Positions 11,569 to 22,495 of a stretch of 49,281 nucleotides of DNA are shown piece after piece. A program made the translations under genes and the position numbers. The notes under the pieces are model-generated. The model worked only from the letters and a program-made list of their open reading frames with translations, did not search any database and was not told the origin of the DNA. Within the stretch, counting starts at the first letter, position 1. Each line of letters begins with the position of its first letter. Origin of the DNA: Prochlorococcus sp. AG-432-D11 (GTDB lineage: Bacteria > Cyanobacteriota > Cyanobacteriia > PCC-6307 > Cyanobiaceae); contig QCOP01000005.1 of the NCBI GenBank assembly GCA_003212885.1, forward strand, positions 1 through 49,281. The letters are read 5' to 3'.

Positions 11569-12360
11569 TTGAAATTTAAAGGTATTCTTATTTTTGATAT
11601 TGACGGTGTGATTCGTGATGTTTCGAATAGCTACCGTCTTGCAATACAAAAAACTGTAGAGACTTTCTCTTTATGGCATCCTCCAATCGAAGAAATTGAT
11701 TTTTTAAAATCTGAAGGTTGCTGGAACAACGATTATGAAACCAGCCTTGAACTAATTAAACGACGAGTTTCAAGTAAAGATCTTTCAATAGAAATCCCGT
11801 CGATTGAAAGTGTAATCGACAAATTTTGTGAATTCTACTTTGGAGGCAATCCAGATAAAGACCCTAAATGTTGGAAAGGCTTTATTTTGAATGAACCTCT
11901 TTTAGTAAAAAGAAATTTTTTCAGCACATTGACTAAGCTAAATATTGCCTGGGGATTTGTAAGTGGTGCAGAGCCGCAATCTGTGAAATTTGTGCTAGAA
12001 AATAGAATTGGTATTTCTTCTCCAGCATTTGTAGCCCTTGGGGATGCACCCGAAAAACCTAATCCTAAAGGGCTAATTTACATTGCAGAGAAATTACTCC
12101 AAAAACCTCTTGATCAAAACTCTCCGCCTATTGCGTATTTAGGAGATACAGTTGCAGACGTTTTAACAATAATAAATGCAAGAAAAGAAAAAAAATCTTC
12201 AACATTTATCAGTTTTGCAGTAGCGCCACCACATCTTCACTCTTATAACAATAAAAACCAAAGGTTTAGTTACGAACAAAAATTACTTCATGCAGGTGCA
12301 GATCATATCTTGAATTGCACCGAGGAAGTTTTAAATCATTTAATTGATTGGAGTAATTAA
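11569..12360 (+). CDS. HAD-superfamily phosphatase (TIGR01548-like)
   Basis: A 263-residue haloacid dehalogenase-type hydrolase. Motif I is LIFDIDGVIRD with nucleophile Asp10 and acid Asp12; motif II is the Ser in FVSGAEP; a Lys in EKPNPKGL fits motif III; AYLGDTVADV fits motif IV. The sequence resembles the cyanobacterial TIGR01548 subfamily, whose substrate is not known. No ATG is available; TTG 11569 is the first start with a sensible N-terminus because upstream codons offer only ATA. Its end overlaps the convergent pepP by four bases. Confidence 0.82.
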   Translation: MKFKGILIFDIDGVIRDVSNSYRLAIQKTVETFSLWHPPIEEIDFLKSEGCWNNDYETSLELIKRRVSSKDLSIEIPSIESVIDKFCEFYFGGNPDKDPKCWKGFILNEPLLVKRNFFSTLTKLNIAWGFVSGAEPQSVKFVLENRIGISSPAFVALGDAPEKPNPKGLIYIAEKLLQKPLDQNSPPIAYLGDTVADVLTIINARKEKKSSTFISFAVAPPHLHSYNNKNQRFSYEQKLLHAGADHILNCTEEVLNHLIDWSN

Positions 12361-13676
12361 TTCTCCATATCTTTTATTTCTTTAAGCGCACCTGAGGTTA
12401 GAACCTCAGGGAAAGACTCATCTACCAAAACATCATCTTCTATTCTTATTCCAATTCCTTTCCATCTTTCAGGAACCTCTGGCTGATCTTCAGGAACTTC
12501 TACAAAATCACTGATGTATAAGCCTGGTTCAACTGTTAAAACCATACCCTTCTCCAATTCAACTTCATAATCGCCAAGCCTATAAGCCCCTGCATCATGC
12601 ACATCTAGACCCAACCAATGACCTGTTCGATGCATATAGAAGTGTCTATATGCGCCTTGTTCAATAATCGAATCAATATTTCCTTTTAAAAGGCCTAGGT
12701 CCAATAAACCTTCTACAAGAACTCTTAATGCAGACATGTGAACTGTATCAGTAGTACTCCCTGTAACAACTGATTTAATAGCAGCTTGTTGAGCTGCAAG
12801 AACTATTTGATACAAATTCCTTTGCTCGGATGAAAAAGATCCACTAATAGGAAAAGTTCTTGTTATATCAGCATTGTAATAATCATTTGTTGAACAACCC
12901 GCATCGATTAATAACAAGTCCCCCCCTCTTAATTGAGATTGATTAGAAACATAATGGAGTATGCAAGCATTCTCTCCACTTGCCACAATCGACCCATAAG
13001 CAGGACCTCGGGCACCTTGATCAAGAAAGTAATGTTCGATCAAAGCTTGTATTTGTTTTTCAAACATTCCTGGCTTTGCTGTTGCTCGTGCCAACTCATG
13101 TGCTTTTGAAGTAATTTCAGCTGCTTTTCTCAAAGAAGCTATTTCCCATTTATCTTTTTTAAGTCTCAATTGATGCAGCAGCGGACAGGGAGGGAGCAAT
13201 TGTGCTGGTGCATATCCTTTCCTAGAAGAATCATTTAATAAAGAAGACCATGTCTTCAAAACAATTGCTTCTAATTTTGGATTTTTGCCTACACGAAAAG
13301 AAATTCCGTCAGCTTTCTCTAAATATCTAGGCAAAAAATCCTCAAGCTCTTCTATGGAATGGGCAATATCTGCTCCAAAGTTTGTCTGAGCTCCTTCTAC
13401 ACCCCATCTAAAACCAGTCCATATTTCAGCACTAATTTGCTTGGGCATCACAAACAAAATAAATCTTTCTCCAATAGGAAAATGTGGCAAAAATAAAGCG
13501 ACTGCATTTGGCTCATCAAAGCCAGTCAAATACCAAAAATCACTATTCTGCCTAAATGGATACTCACAATCAGCATGATGAACAACCAATGAAGCTGCAG
13601 GAATTATTGCAGCATTGCCAGATAAGAGTTCGAAAAAGCGTTCACGACGCTTTTGGAAAATATTCAGATTTTTCAC
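12357..13676 (-). CDS. pepP: Xaa-Pro aminopeptidase (aminopeptidase P)
   Basis: A 439-residue dinuclear metallopeptidase removing N-terminal residues that precede proline. The N-terminal AMP_N domain covers about 1-140 (SDFWYLTGFDEPNAVALFLP); the pita-bread catalytic domain shows LLIDAGCSTNDYYNADITRT with two metal Asp, HRTGHWLGLDVHD with the metal His, VLTVEPGLYI and IRIEDDVLV with the two metal Glu. All ligands are present and length is normal. The start is GTG 13676. It is divergent from the CNNM gene and overlaps the HAD gene tail to tail. Confidence 0.95.
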   Translation of the reverse strand: MKNLNIFQKRRERFFELLSGNAAIIPAASLVVHHADCEYPFRQNSDFWYLTGFDEPNAVALFLPHFPIGERFILFVMPKQISAEIWTGFRWGVEGAQTNFGADIAHSIEELEDFLPRYLEKADGISFRVGKNPKLEAIVLKTWSSLLNDSSRKGYAPAQLLPPCPLLHQLRLKKDKWEIASLRKAAEITSKAHELARATAKPGMFEKQIQALIEHYFLDQGARGPAYGSIVASGENACILHYVSNQSQLRGGDLLLIDAGCSTNDYYNADITRTFPISGSFSSEQRNLYQIVLAAQQAAIKSVVTGSTTDTVHMSALRVLVEGLLDLGLLKGNIDSIIEQGAYRHFYMHRTGHWLGLDVHDAGAYRLGDYEVELEKGMVLTVEPGLYISDFVEVPEDQPEVPERWKGIGIRIEDDVLVDESFPEVLTSGALKEIKDMEN

Positions 13677-13782
13677 AGAAAAGTCACCAACATTTGTTTT
13701 CAGGATGGCAGGAAAGCAAACTTTGTGGAAAATATATTTAAAAGACTCCTATTTCTCATTTTTTGCTTTTCTTACTTTGAAC

Positions 13783-14769
13783 ATGAGTTCAGACCTCCTA
13801 TTACTAACTATTCTTGTTTTAATTGTAATTGTTGGATCAGCATTGTGCTCAGGTGTTGAAGCAGCTCTTTTAGCAGTCAACCCACTAAGAGTTCATGAAT
13901 TAGCAGCAAGAGAAAACCCTGTCAAAGGAGCAAGACGACTTGCAAAGTTAAGACGCCAACTAGGTAGAACCTTGACAGTAATAACAATTACCAATAATAG
14001 CTTTAATATTTTTGGAAGTTTAATGCTAGGTAGTTATGCGACATTCGTTTTTAAAGACAATTTAGCTATTCCAATCTTCTCATGCGTATTAACAATATTA
14101 GTCCTACTACTTGGAGAAATACTCCCCAAATCTCTTGGGACAAAACTTGCTCTAAAGGTATCTCTAGCCAGTGCTCCTATTCTCCATTTGTTAACTCTCA
14201 CCATGAGACCTTTACTCTTACCATTAGAGAGAGTTCTACCAGTAATTACTAGTGAAAATGAAATAACTACAGACGAAGAGGAAATTAGGCAAATGACGAA
14301 ATTAGGTTTACAAAAAGGTCAAATCGAAGCTGATGAAGCAGAAATGATTTCTAAAGTGTTTCAATTAAATGATTTGACTGCTAGAGACTTAATGACCCCA
14401 AGAGTCTCCTCTCCTACGCTACCAGGTAATATTTCAATACAAGCTTTACAGAGTACTTTGATCAATAACAACTCGCCAACATGGGTGATTTTAGGGAAAG
14501 AAGTAGACAAGGTCATTGGCATAGCCAATAGAGAAAGAATACTTACAGCATTACTACAAGGAAATAATCAATTAACTCCCACTGATCTTAGTGAACCTGT
14601 TGAATTTGTCCCTGAAATGATTCGAGTTGATCGTTTACTTAATACATTTAACAAAGACAAAAAAGGGGTCCGAGTTGTAGTTGATGAGTTTGGAGGTTTT
14701 GTAGGAGTCATTCGTGCAGAAGCTGTTTTAGCTGTTCTGGCTGGTTGGTGGAGAGATTCAAATAAATGA
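13783..14769 (+). CDS. CNNM/DUF21 domain protein with CBS pair
   Basis: A 328-residue membrane protein of the CNNM/CorC (HlyC/CorC) family, implicated in Mg2+ or other divalent cation transport. The DUF21 domain (about 1-175) has three or four membrane helices, with GSALCSGVEAALLAVNPLRV and LLGEILPKSLG; the CBS pair covers about 185-325 and starts at RDLMTPRVS. It ends just after the second CBS motif, so the C-terminal CorC_HlyC domain of longer relatives is absent. ATG 13783 is preferred: it begins directly before the first helix, while the upstream open frame overlaps pepP. Its stop overlaps the next ATG (ATGA). Confidence 0.87.
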   Translation: MSSDLLLLTILVLIVIVGSALCSGVEAALLAVNPLRVHELAARENPVKGARRLAKLRRQLGRTLTVITITNNSFNIFGSLMLGSYATFVFKDNLAIPIFSCVLTILVLLLGEILPKSLGTKLALKVSLASAPILHLLTLTMRPLLLPLERVLPVITSENEITTDEEEIRQMTKLGLQKGQIEADEAEMISKVFQLNDLTARDLMTPRVSSPTLPGNISIQALQSTLINNNSPTWVILGKEVDKVIGIANRERILTALLQGNNQLTPTDLSEPVEFVPEMIRVDRLLNTFNKDKKGVRVVVDEFGGFVGVIRAEAVLAVLAGWWRDSNK

Positions 14770-16085
14770 GTCAAAGTCAAGCATGTTTAGATTCTTGTGA
14801 ATACCTTCTTTCAAAATGGAGGGGAAAGCTTAATTTAACTAACAAAGAAAGAGGATTATTAGCTGAAGAAATCACAACTTTTGACAATCAACTAGAAAGG
14901 CTATCGAATAGAGAATTTAACATCGCCGTTTTTGGTCGTGTAGGAGTTGGGAAATCAAGTTTACTCAATGCATTAATCGGTCAAAAAGTGTTTCATACTG
15001 ATATAGCCCATGGATCTACGAAAAATACTCAAAAAGTCTTATGGGAAAAGCCATTAAAAACAATAAATTCAATACAACTTATTGACACTCCAGGAATTGA
15101 CGAAATAGCTGGAAAAGGGAAAAAGCAGTTGGCATCGAATGTAGCCTTTCTTTCAGACTTAATTCTCTTGGTTCTAGATTCTGATATTTCAAGACTAGAA
15201 CTCGAAGCTTTAGAAAATCTTCTTCGCAAAAATAAACCTATTATCTTAGTTCTTAATCGAAGTGATCAGTGGTCCTTCAAGCAACGGATGGAACTAATCG
15301 CCAAAATTAAAAATCGCCTGCCTAAAAAAAACCAAAATATTATCATCGAAGTTGCAGCTTCTGCGCCAAGGGAACCTCACCTATTACCTGATGGAAGGAT
15401 CCGTAGTGAAATACGTCCCCCTGAAATCAATCAATTATTAGCAACACTTTCTGACATCATTGACAACCAAGGTAGAACTTTATTAGCACTAAATTCTCTT
15501 AACCAAGCTGATTATTTATTCCAGTCATTATCAAAAAAGCGATTAACTCACAAAAAAAAAGTTGCACAAGCCTTGATTGGCAAATTTGCAACTATAAAAG
15601 CCTCTGGTGTGGCAATTAATCCACTATTAGTTTTTGATTTTGCTGCAGGACTTACTCTTGATACTGCTTTGATCATACAGCTAGCAAAATTATATGGTTT
15701 GGAACTAAGAGGGCATTCAGCTAGAGAAATTCTCAAAACTATATCTTTACACAATTCGTGGCTTGGAGGTGCACAAATTGGAATAAATTTTTTTCTAGGT
15801 GCTCTACAACATCTTCTCCTCATTGCAAGTCCTTTTACAGGAGGTGTCACTCTTGCTCCAGCAGGACCTGTAGCCTTAGTACAAGCAGTTCTAGCAGTTC
15901 ATACTACCCAAATCACTGGACGTCTTGCTGCTCAAACTTTTCTAAATGGCAGTTCAATTAGAGGAACTCAACCTAAGTTATTTCTCGAATATCTTTTAAA
16001 AAAAGATCCTCAATTGAGAAAATGGATTGACAACTATTCCACCCAAATCCATCGAACAGACTCAACCCACACATTCTTGCCATGA
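14766..16085 (+). CDS. GTPase with C-terminal DUF697-like membrane domain
   Basis: A 439-residue predicted GTPase of the Era/YcjF-like group. G1 is GRVGVGKSS (57-65), G3 is IDTPGIDE near 113-120 and G4 is LNRSD near 168-172. The C-terminal half (about 285-400) contains Gly/Ala-rich hydrophobic segments such as PLLVFDFAAGLTLD and GVTLAPAGPVALVQAVLAV, consistent with a DUF697-type membrane-associated domain. It overlaps the upstream CNNM gene and the downstream nadD by ATGA, so it is translationally coupled to both. Exact function unknown; related plant and cyanobacterial proteins are membrane GTPases. Confidence 0.85.
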   Translation: MSQSQACLDSCEYLLSKWRGKLNLTNKERGLLAEEITTFDNQLERLSNREFNIAVFGRVGVGKSSLLNALIGQKVFHTDIAHGSTKNTQKVLWEKPLKTINSIQLIDTPGIDEIAGKGKKQLASNVAFLSDLILLVLDSDISRLELEALENLLRKNKPIILVLNRSDQWSFKQRMELIAKIKNRLPKKNQNIIIEVAASAPREPHLLPDGRIRSEIRPPEINQLLATLSDIIDNQGRTLLALNSLNQADYLFQSLSKKRLTHKKKVAQALIGKFATIKASGVAINPLLVFDFAAGLTLDTALIIQLAKLYGLELRGHSAREILKTISLHNSWLGGAQIGINFFLGALQHLLLIASPFTGGVTLAPAGPVALVQAVLAVHTTQITGRLAAQTFLNGSSIRGTQPKLFLEYLLKKDPQLRKWIDNYSTQIHRTDSTHTFLP

Positions 16086-16669
16086 ATATAAAAAATAATT
16101 GCATTGCACTTTTTGGTACAAGTGCCGATCCACCTACCTTTGGTCATAAAGCTCTATTGGAAGAGCTCAGTAAAATATTTCCTCTAGTTATCACCTGGGC
16201 AAGTGATAATCCCCTCAAAAAACATGTCGCCTCTCTCGAAATTCGATATAAGCTTCTGGATGCTTTAATCAAAGATATTGGAATATCAACAATACAAATA
16301 GATCAAACTATTAGCTCCCCAAGAACGATTTTGACTGTCCAAAAAGCAAGAGAAAATTGGCCAGAAGCAGATTTAATTTTCATCATTGGAAGTGATTTAA
16401 TTCAACAAATGCTAAGTTGGGAAAATATCAACAATCTCTTTGGCCAGATAAAGTTTGGAGTTGCACCACGTGAAGGATGGTCGATAGAACCAGAAACCAT
16501 AAATCAACTTACGAGCATGGGCGCAAAAATTCAAATATTACCGCTAAAAATTCCCCAAAGTTCCAGTTCAATACTTCGAGACAAACCTATTGTAGCCAAA
16601 ATTCCTCAAGTTCTCTTGCCATTAATTCTCGAACAAAATCTCTATGGAATAACAAACTTAAAATCATGA
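16082..16669 (+). CDS. nadD: Nicotinate-nucleotide adenylyltransferase
   Basis: A 195-residue nucleotidyltransferase making nicotinate adenine dinucleotide from NaMN and ATP, the penultimate step of NAD synthesis. The dinucleotide-binding motif is ALFGTSADPPTFGHKALL near residues 9-26, and the family segment LIFIIGSDLIQQM is present. The C-terminal ISSTR-type motif appears as SSSILRD. It overlaps the GTPase gene upstream and nadE downstream, each by ATGA, so the last two steps of NAD synthesis are made from coupled genes. Confidence 0.92.
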   Translation: MNIKNNCIALFGTSADPPTFGHKALLEELSKIFPLVITWASDNPLKKHVASLEIRYKLLDALIKDIGISTIQIDQTISSPRTILTVQKARENWPEADLIFIIGSDLIQQMLSWENINNLFGQIKFGVAPREGWSIEPETINQLTSMGAKIQILPLKIPQSSSSILRDKPIVAKIPQVLLPLILEQNLYGITNLKS

Positions 16670-18369
16670 AAATAGCACTTGCACAATTAAATCCTGTAAT
16701 TGGAGATCTTGAGAATAACTCAAAAAAAATAGTAGATGCCTGTTATGAAGCCAATAATCATGATTCTGATCTTGTTATTACTTCTGAGTTGTCACTATGG
16801 GGTTACCCACCAAAAGATTTACTATTAAATCCCTATATGCTTAATCAACAGACAACGATACTAAATAATATTGTTAAAATAATTGCAAACAAAATGCCTA
16901 GAATAAACTTATTAATTGGAATCGCTGAGCAAACTCCAGACAAGCAATTACCTAACTTATTTAATTCAATTGTACTTGCAAATAAAAATTCTTGGTTGGT
17001 GATTGCACGGAAACAATTATTACCTTCTTATGATGTGTTCGATGAAAACAGATATTTCCGAAAAGGTAAAAGTACTAGTATTTTTGAGCTAACTAAAGAC
17101 AATCATCTATTTAAAATAGGTATTTGCATATGCGAAGACCTCTGGGTTGAAGAAGACATCATAGGGAATAGAGTAATAGGTGTAGATCCTCTCAAGACTC
17201 TAGAAAATAAAAAGCTTGATTTATTATTGAACCTCTCTGCCTCTCCCTTTGCTCTAAACAAACAATCTTTACGAAAGCAATTAGCTCAAAAAGCAGCTAA
17301 AAGACTGTCATGTCCGGTTATATACCTCAATCAAGTAGGTGCCAATGATGAGTTGATTTTTGATGGGGCCAGTTTTGTCACAGACCATAAAGGAAATATC
17401 TTATCAAAATTACCTTCCTGTAAAGAAGAAGTAGTGATATGGGATAGCAAACAAACTACAAAAACATACCTTCAGAAAGCATCACATATTGAAGAAGTTT
17501 TACTAAGAGCACTCACACTTGGCCTCAAAGATTATGCAAATAAATGCGGTTTCAAAAAAGTCCTCATTGGCCTGAGTGGCGGCATCGACTCAGCACTAGT
17601 TACTATTATTGCTACCGCAGCAATGGGTCCTGAAAACGTTCAAGCAATCCTAATGCCTTCTCCATGGAATTCTAAAAACTCATTGACCGATGCATTGGAA
17701 CTATCAAAACGTCTTTCGATAAGAACAAAGACTATGCCAATCACTTCTATGATGGAAAGCTTTGAAAAAACTTTAAGTGACAACCTTCAGGAAACTCTTA
17801 AAAATATAACTTTAGAAAATCTTCAACCAAGAATTCGAGGAACCCTTTTAATGGCAATAGCTAATCAATCCAATAAATTACTACTTGCAACTGGAAATAA
17901 ATCTGAAATAGCTGTAGGTTATTGCACATTATATGGAGATATGAATGGCGCTCTTGCCGTTATTGGTGATTTATATAAATCAAAAATATATGAATTGTCA
18001 AACTGGCTTGATTCAAACGAATCAAGCCAGTTTCGTCAATCATTCTCTCTCCCCCTAGAAATAGAAATTATTGGTACTTCAATTCGGGAAAAACCACCCA
18101 GCGCTGAACTAAAGCCTGGTCAACAAGATACTGATGTACTCCCACCATATGAAATACTTGATCCCCTTCTAAAAGATCTTATTGAGCATAGACTAAGTTC
18201 ATTAGAACTAATGAAGAACGGATATACCTTAGAACAAATCAAGCATATCCAAAAACTGATTAAACAATCAGAGTTTAAAAGATATCAAGCACCACCAATC
18301 TTGAAAGTCAGCAACCATGCATTTGGGAACGGATGGAGAATGCCCATAGCTTCGCGCTACAATATATAA
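16666..18369 (+). CDS. nadE: Glutamine-dependent NAD+ synthetase
   Basis: A 567-residue two-domain enzyme amidating nicotinate adenine dinucleotide to NAD+. The N-terminal nitrilase-like glutaminase domain (about 1-260) has catalytic Glu41 in SELSLWGYPPKD and the cysteine in GICICEDLW. The synthetase domain has the PP-loop GLSGGIDSALV near 300 and REKPPSAELKPGQ near 480. The start is ATG 16666, overlapping the nadD stop (ATGA); the frame is open further upstream inside nadD but without family similarity. A perfect 15-bp inverted repeat lies in the coding sequence at 18000-18033, in a variable segment before the PSAEL motif. Confidence 0.95.
   Translation: MKIALAQLNPVIGDLENNSKKIVDACYEANNHDSDLVITSELSLWGYPPKDLLLNPYMLNQQTTILNNIVKIIANKMPRINLLIGIAEQTPDKQLPNLFNSIVLANKNSWLVIARKQLLPSYDVFDENRYFRKGKSTSIFELTKDNHLFKIGICICEDLWVEEDIIGNRVIGVDPLKTLENKKLDLLLNLSASPFALNKQSLRKQLAQKAAKRLSCPVIYLNQVGANDELIFDGASFVTDHKGNILSKLPSCKEEVVIWDSKQTTKTYLQKASHIEEVLLRALTLGLKDYANKCGFKKVLIGLSGGIDSALVTIIATAAMGPENVQAILMPSPWNSKNSLTDALELSKRLSIRTKTMPITSMMESFEKTLSDNLQETLKNITLENLQPRIRGTLLMAIANQSNKLLLATGNKSEIAVGYCTLYGDMNGALAVIGDLYKSKIYELSNWLDSNESSQFRQSFSLPLEIEIIGTSIREKPPSAELKPGQQDTDVLPPYEILDPLLKDLIEHRLSSLELMKNGYTLEQIKHIQKLIKQSEFKRYQAPPILKVSNHAFGNGWRMPIASRYNI
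18000..18033 (+). repeat. Perfect hairpin inside nadE
   Basis: AAACTGGCTTGATTC (18000-18014), loop AAAC, then the exact complement GAATCAAGCCAGTTT (18019-18033). It is in frame and encodes SNWLDSNESSQF, between two conserved blocks of the synthetase domain. No T-run follows, so it is not a standard terminator. Confidence 0.9.
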
Positions 18370-18595
18370 CCATTAAATACTCCTCCAATAATTTCATTAT
18401 AAGTATCTTCATTCTCTTATATATTTTTTGAATTTATTTTTCTTACTTGAAATGACAAAAAAATAAACAGCAAGAAGAAAAATATGAAAAAATAACATAT
18501 TAAAAATGACAAGTATCTAGGCCAGATATGATTTAAATCATAAAATAAGTCAAGTCATAAAAGCCAATAGAAAAAAATTATTTCTTATATTTTAT

Positions 18596-19684
18596 TTATT
18601 CCAATCGAGAAATTGGCCTCAATAAAGAGTCAACAAGAATTCCTTCTTTCAGAGCCATTACAACACCGGCAGCTTCAATATAATTAGAAACTTTATACAC
18701 TTCTACTTCACTTTTAGGAATACCATCAAGTCCTAACGAGTCCAATTCAACATTTAATACTGTTGAATTACCTACTAAAATAATAGGGATTTTTCTTTCA
18801 ATGCAGGCTAATATACATTCACCGCCTATAGAGGTCTGAGGTGCAATAACTGCACCAACGTCATCAATCTTCAAAATATTTCCACATGATCTACTTGATT
18901 GACTAGAAATATTTGAAGGCAACAATTCTGGGGCTTGACTTAAACCCACTAAAACAGATGGCAAGAATGTAAAGCCTATTTCTTCTGAAGCTGCTCTGGG
19001 ATCAATACTTGAATCAAGAGGTAATGGCAACATTGCGGGAGAATGTGCGCATGGAATTCCAAGATGCTTAACAAGCAAATGACTTATAACAGCTTCACCT
19101 CCCGATAAAATATCTACACCAGAACCTTGTCTATATTCATCCACATCTTGATTGCTGACCTCATCAGGGAATCTAGTTACAATAGCTATTGCTCCAACTC
19201 CAGCTCGTTTTAGTGCTTCCCCTGCTCTCAAAAGAGAATCAGGATTAGCTAATCCACCCCAACTTGCACCACTAGACCTCTTCTCCAAAGATATATTCAA
19301 GACGGTGTCAGTAACAATTATTGGACCTATATCTAAACCCAGAGAAGCCCTACAAGCATTGGCTACGTTTAAATGGTGCTGCTTTAAAGTATCAGTTAAA
19401 CCCTTGTCTATGAGCAATCCAACTTTTTGCTTTCTGACACACTTCAAGTAAATTTCACCTTTTGCAAAGCTATTCATTGCGAAGCCTTCTACATAATGAA
19501 TATGCTCATCCCTCCAATACAAAGAGGCAGCGTTCATTACATTTGGATGAGTGATCAAACAACCACTGGCACTAGCTATTAACCTCGATACTGGGATCGC
19601 ATCTCCTCCATATCCACCAACTTCACAACCAATGCCTGTTGGAATGATTAAAATTGTAGGGAAAGAGCCAGAAGAAATAGACAA
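18596..19684 (-). CDS. DUF3326 family protein
   Basis: A 362-residue protein of the DUF3326 family, found in cyanobacteria and plants, function unknown. Typical segments are ILIIPTGIGCEVGGYGGDA, ASGCLITHPNVMNAASLYW and GVGAIAIVTRFPDE; the composition suggests a soluble enzyme with a nucleotide-binding-like fold. There is no ATG; TTG 19684 gives the family N-terminus, and no ATG/GTG occurs upstream in frame. It lies 14 bases after a small unknown gene which itself lies 14 bases after atpG, so it may be read through from the ATP synthase operon. Role unassigned. Confidence 0.82.
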   Translation of the reverse strand: MSISSGSFPTILIIPTGIGCEVGGYGGDAIPVSRLIASASGCLITHPNVMNAASLYWRDEHIHYVEGFAMNSFAKGEIYLKCVRKQKVGLLIDKGLTDTLKQHHLNVANACRASLGLDIGPIIVTDTVLNISLEKRSSGASWGGLANPDSLLRAGEALKRAGVGAIAIVTRFPDEVSNQDVDEYRQGSGVDILSGGEAVISHLLVKHLGIPCAHSPAMLPLPLDSSIDPRAASEEIGFTFLPSVLVGLSQAPELLPSNISSQSSRSCGNILKIDDVGAVIAPQTSIGGECILACIERKIPIILVGNSTVLNVELDSLGLDGIPKSEVEVYKVSNYIEAAGVVMALKEGILVDSLLRPISRLE

Positions 19685-19698
19685 ATTATATAAAAGAC

Positions 19699-19923
19699 TT
19701 ATTTTGTGATTTTAATGTTGTTATTCAATATAATTACAGCCTCTACAATTAAGACACTATCAATATCTGAATTTTTTGAAGCATTTGAAGAAGCTATAAA
19801 CCACCGCAAAGGATCTCCATACAAATTTAAATTGTCTAATATAAATTGACGTAAATCAAAAATAGATAAATTTTTAGGAGGCTTTAAGGTAACTTCTATT
19901 GTCTTTAAAATCACTTCAAGCAA
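19699..19923 (-). CDS. Small conserved-looking protein after atpG, unknown
   Basis: A 74-residue soluble protein of unknown function. It contains LRQFILDNLNLYGDPLRWFI (about 24-43), which looks like a folded alpha/beta core, and ends in a hydrophobic beta strand VLIVEAVIILNN. Candidate starts are TTG 19923, preceded by AAAAGG, or a GTG three codons in. It is 14 bases downstream of atpG and 14 bases upstream of the DUF3326 gene, so all three are probably on one mRNA. It is not a known ATP synthase subunit. Confidence 0.65.
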   Translation of the reverse strand: MLEVILKTIEVTLKPPKNLSIFDLRQFILDNLNLYGDPLRWFIASSNASKNSDIDSVLIVEAVIILNNNIKITK

Positions 19924-19937
19924 GCCTTTTAATCAAC

Positions 19938-20888
19938 TTAGGCACTGGCACCACCAACCACTTCTAAAATCTCTTGAGTAATTGCCGCCTGTCTTGCTTT
20001 GTTATAAGTCAAGTTAAGTGTTTTACCTAGCTCTTTAGCATTATCACTTGCATTATTCATAGCAGTCATTCTACAAGCCAATTCTGAAGCTGCAGACTCT
20101 TGCAATGCTCGTAAAAGCTGATTTTGAAGATATAAAGGCAATAATGAATTCAGTAGTTGATCAGGACTTTGTTCAAAAACAACATCGGATGAAAGCTGAG
20201 GTTGTTCATTAGATGGAGCTGCATCTTTCTCCACAACCAATTGACTATTTTTAGTAGTTAGCCTAAAGATCTCATCATCATCTTCAGCAATTCCTTGAGG
20301 GTCAAGCGGGAGCAAAGTTTGAACAACAGGATTACAACTTACTAGACTTACAAATTTAGTGTAAATAACTTCTATTCTATCAGTACTTTCTGATAAGAAT
20401 TCAGCCAGAACCTCACTGGTTATTGACTCAGCATCTTTAGAAGTAGGTACTTGGTCAAGGTCCTTAAAAGAAGCCTTAATCTTATATTGACTAGACCTAT
20501 TCTGGAAATAGGTTATAGCTTTCCTTCCTATGAGGACTAAATCGACAGAGAAACCTTGACGAGTCAATTCTAAATAACGTTGTTCTGTTCGTTTAATAAT
20601 GTTGGTATTGTACCCTCCGCACAATCCCCTATCTCCTGTTACTGAAAGTAGTGTGATTGACTTGACATCCCTTGACTCTAGTAAAAGAGCTTCTGATGTT
20701 TCAAATCCCATACGAGATTGAATATTTTCAAGTACTCTTGCTAGTCGATCAGCAAAAGGACGACTTCTGAGAACTTGTTCTTGAGCTCTACGCACCTTTG
20801 CAGCCGCGACAAGTCTCATTGCCTCAGTAATTTTTCTTGTGTTTTTGACTGAGACAATTCTGTCTCTAATCTCCTTTAGATTTGCCAT
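19938..20888 (-). CDS. atpG: ATP synthase F1 subunit gamma
   Basis: A 316-residue central-stalk subunit. N-terminal [21 protein letters not shown] and C-terminal [20 protein letters not shown] form the conserved coiled coil. The photosynthetic-type insertion is present around residues 200-250 ([16 protein letters not shown] onward) but lacks the regulatory cysteine pair of chloroplast gamma, as is usual in cyanobacteria. It follows atpA by 31 bases. Last of the recognised ATP synthase genes on this strand. Confidence 0.97.
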   Translation of the reverse strand: MANLKEIRDRIVSVKNTRKITEAMRLVAAAKVRRAQEQVLRSRPFADRLARVLENIQSRMGFETSEALLLESRDVKSITLLSVTGDRGLCGGYNTNIIKRTEQRYLELTRQGFSVDLVLIGRKAITYFQNRSSQYKIKASFKDLDQVPTSKDAESITSEVLAEFLSESTDRIEVIYTKFVSLVSCNPVVQTLLPLDPQGIAEDDDEIFRLTTKNSQLVVEKDAAPSNEQPQLSSDVVFEQSPDQLLNSLLPLYLQNQLLRALQESAASELACRMTAMNNASDNAKELGKTLNLTYNKARQAAITQEILEVVGGASA

Positions 20889-20919
20889 TGGAATTTATTG
20901 CTCCAGTAAATATCTTGAT

Positions 20920-22452
<1,533 letters not shown>

Positions 22453-22495
22453 TTAAGGGGACTAAGAAGAAAGTGAAGGATAGAGACGAAAGTGA

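Noticed and set aside
16477-16665. Upstream extension of nadE by 63 codons within nadD.
   Set aside because: No NadE similarity before MKIALAQLNP; the ATGA overlap at 16666 is a clear coupled start.
18409-18498. A 29-codon minus-strand frame starting MLFFHIFLLAVYFF and ending in a Lys-rich tail, between nadE and the DUF3326 gene.
   Set aside because: It resembles a tiny membrane protein, but no ribosome binding site precedes it, the DNA is extremely A+T-rich so hydrophobic/Lys codons arise by chance, and I match it to no known photosystem or cytochrome subunit.
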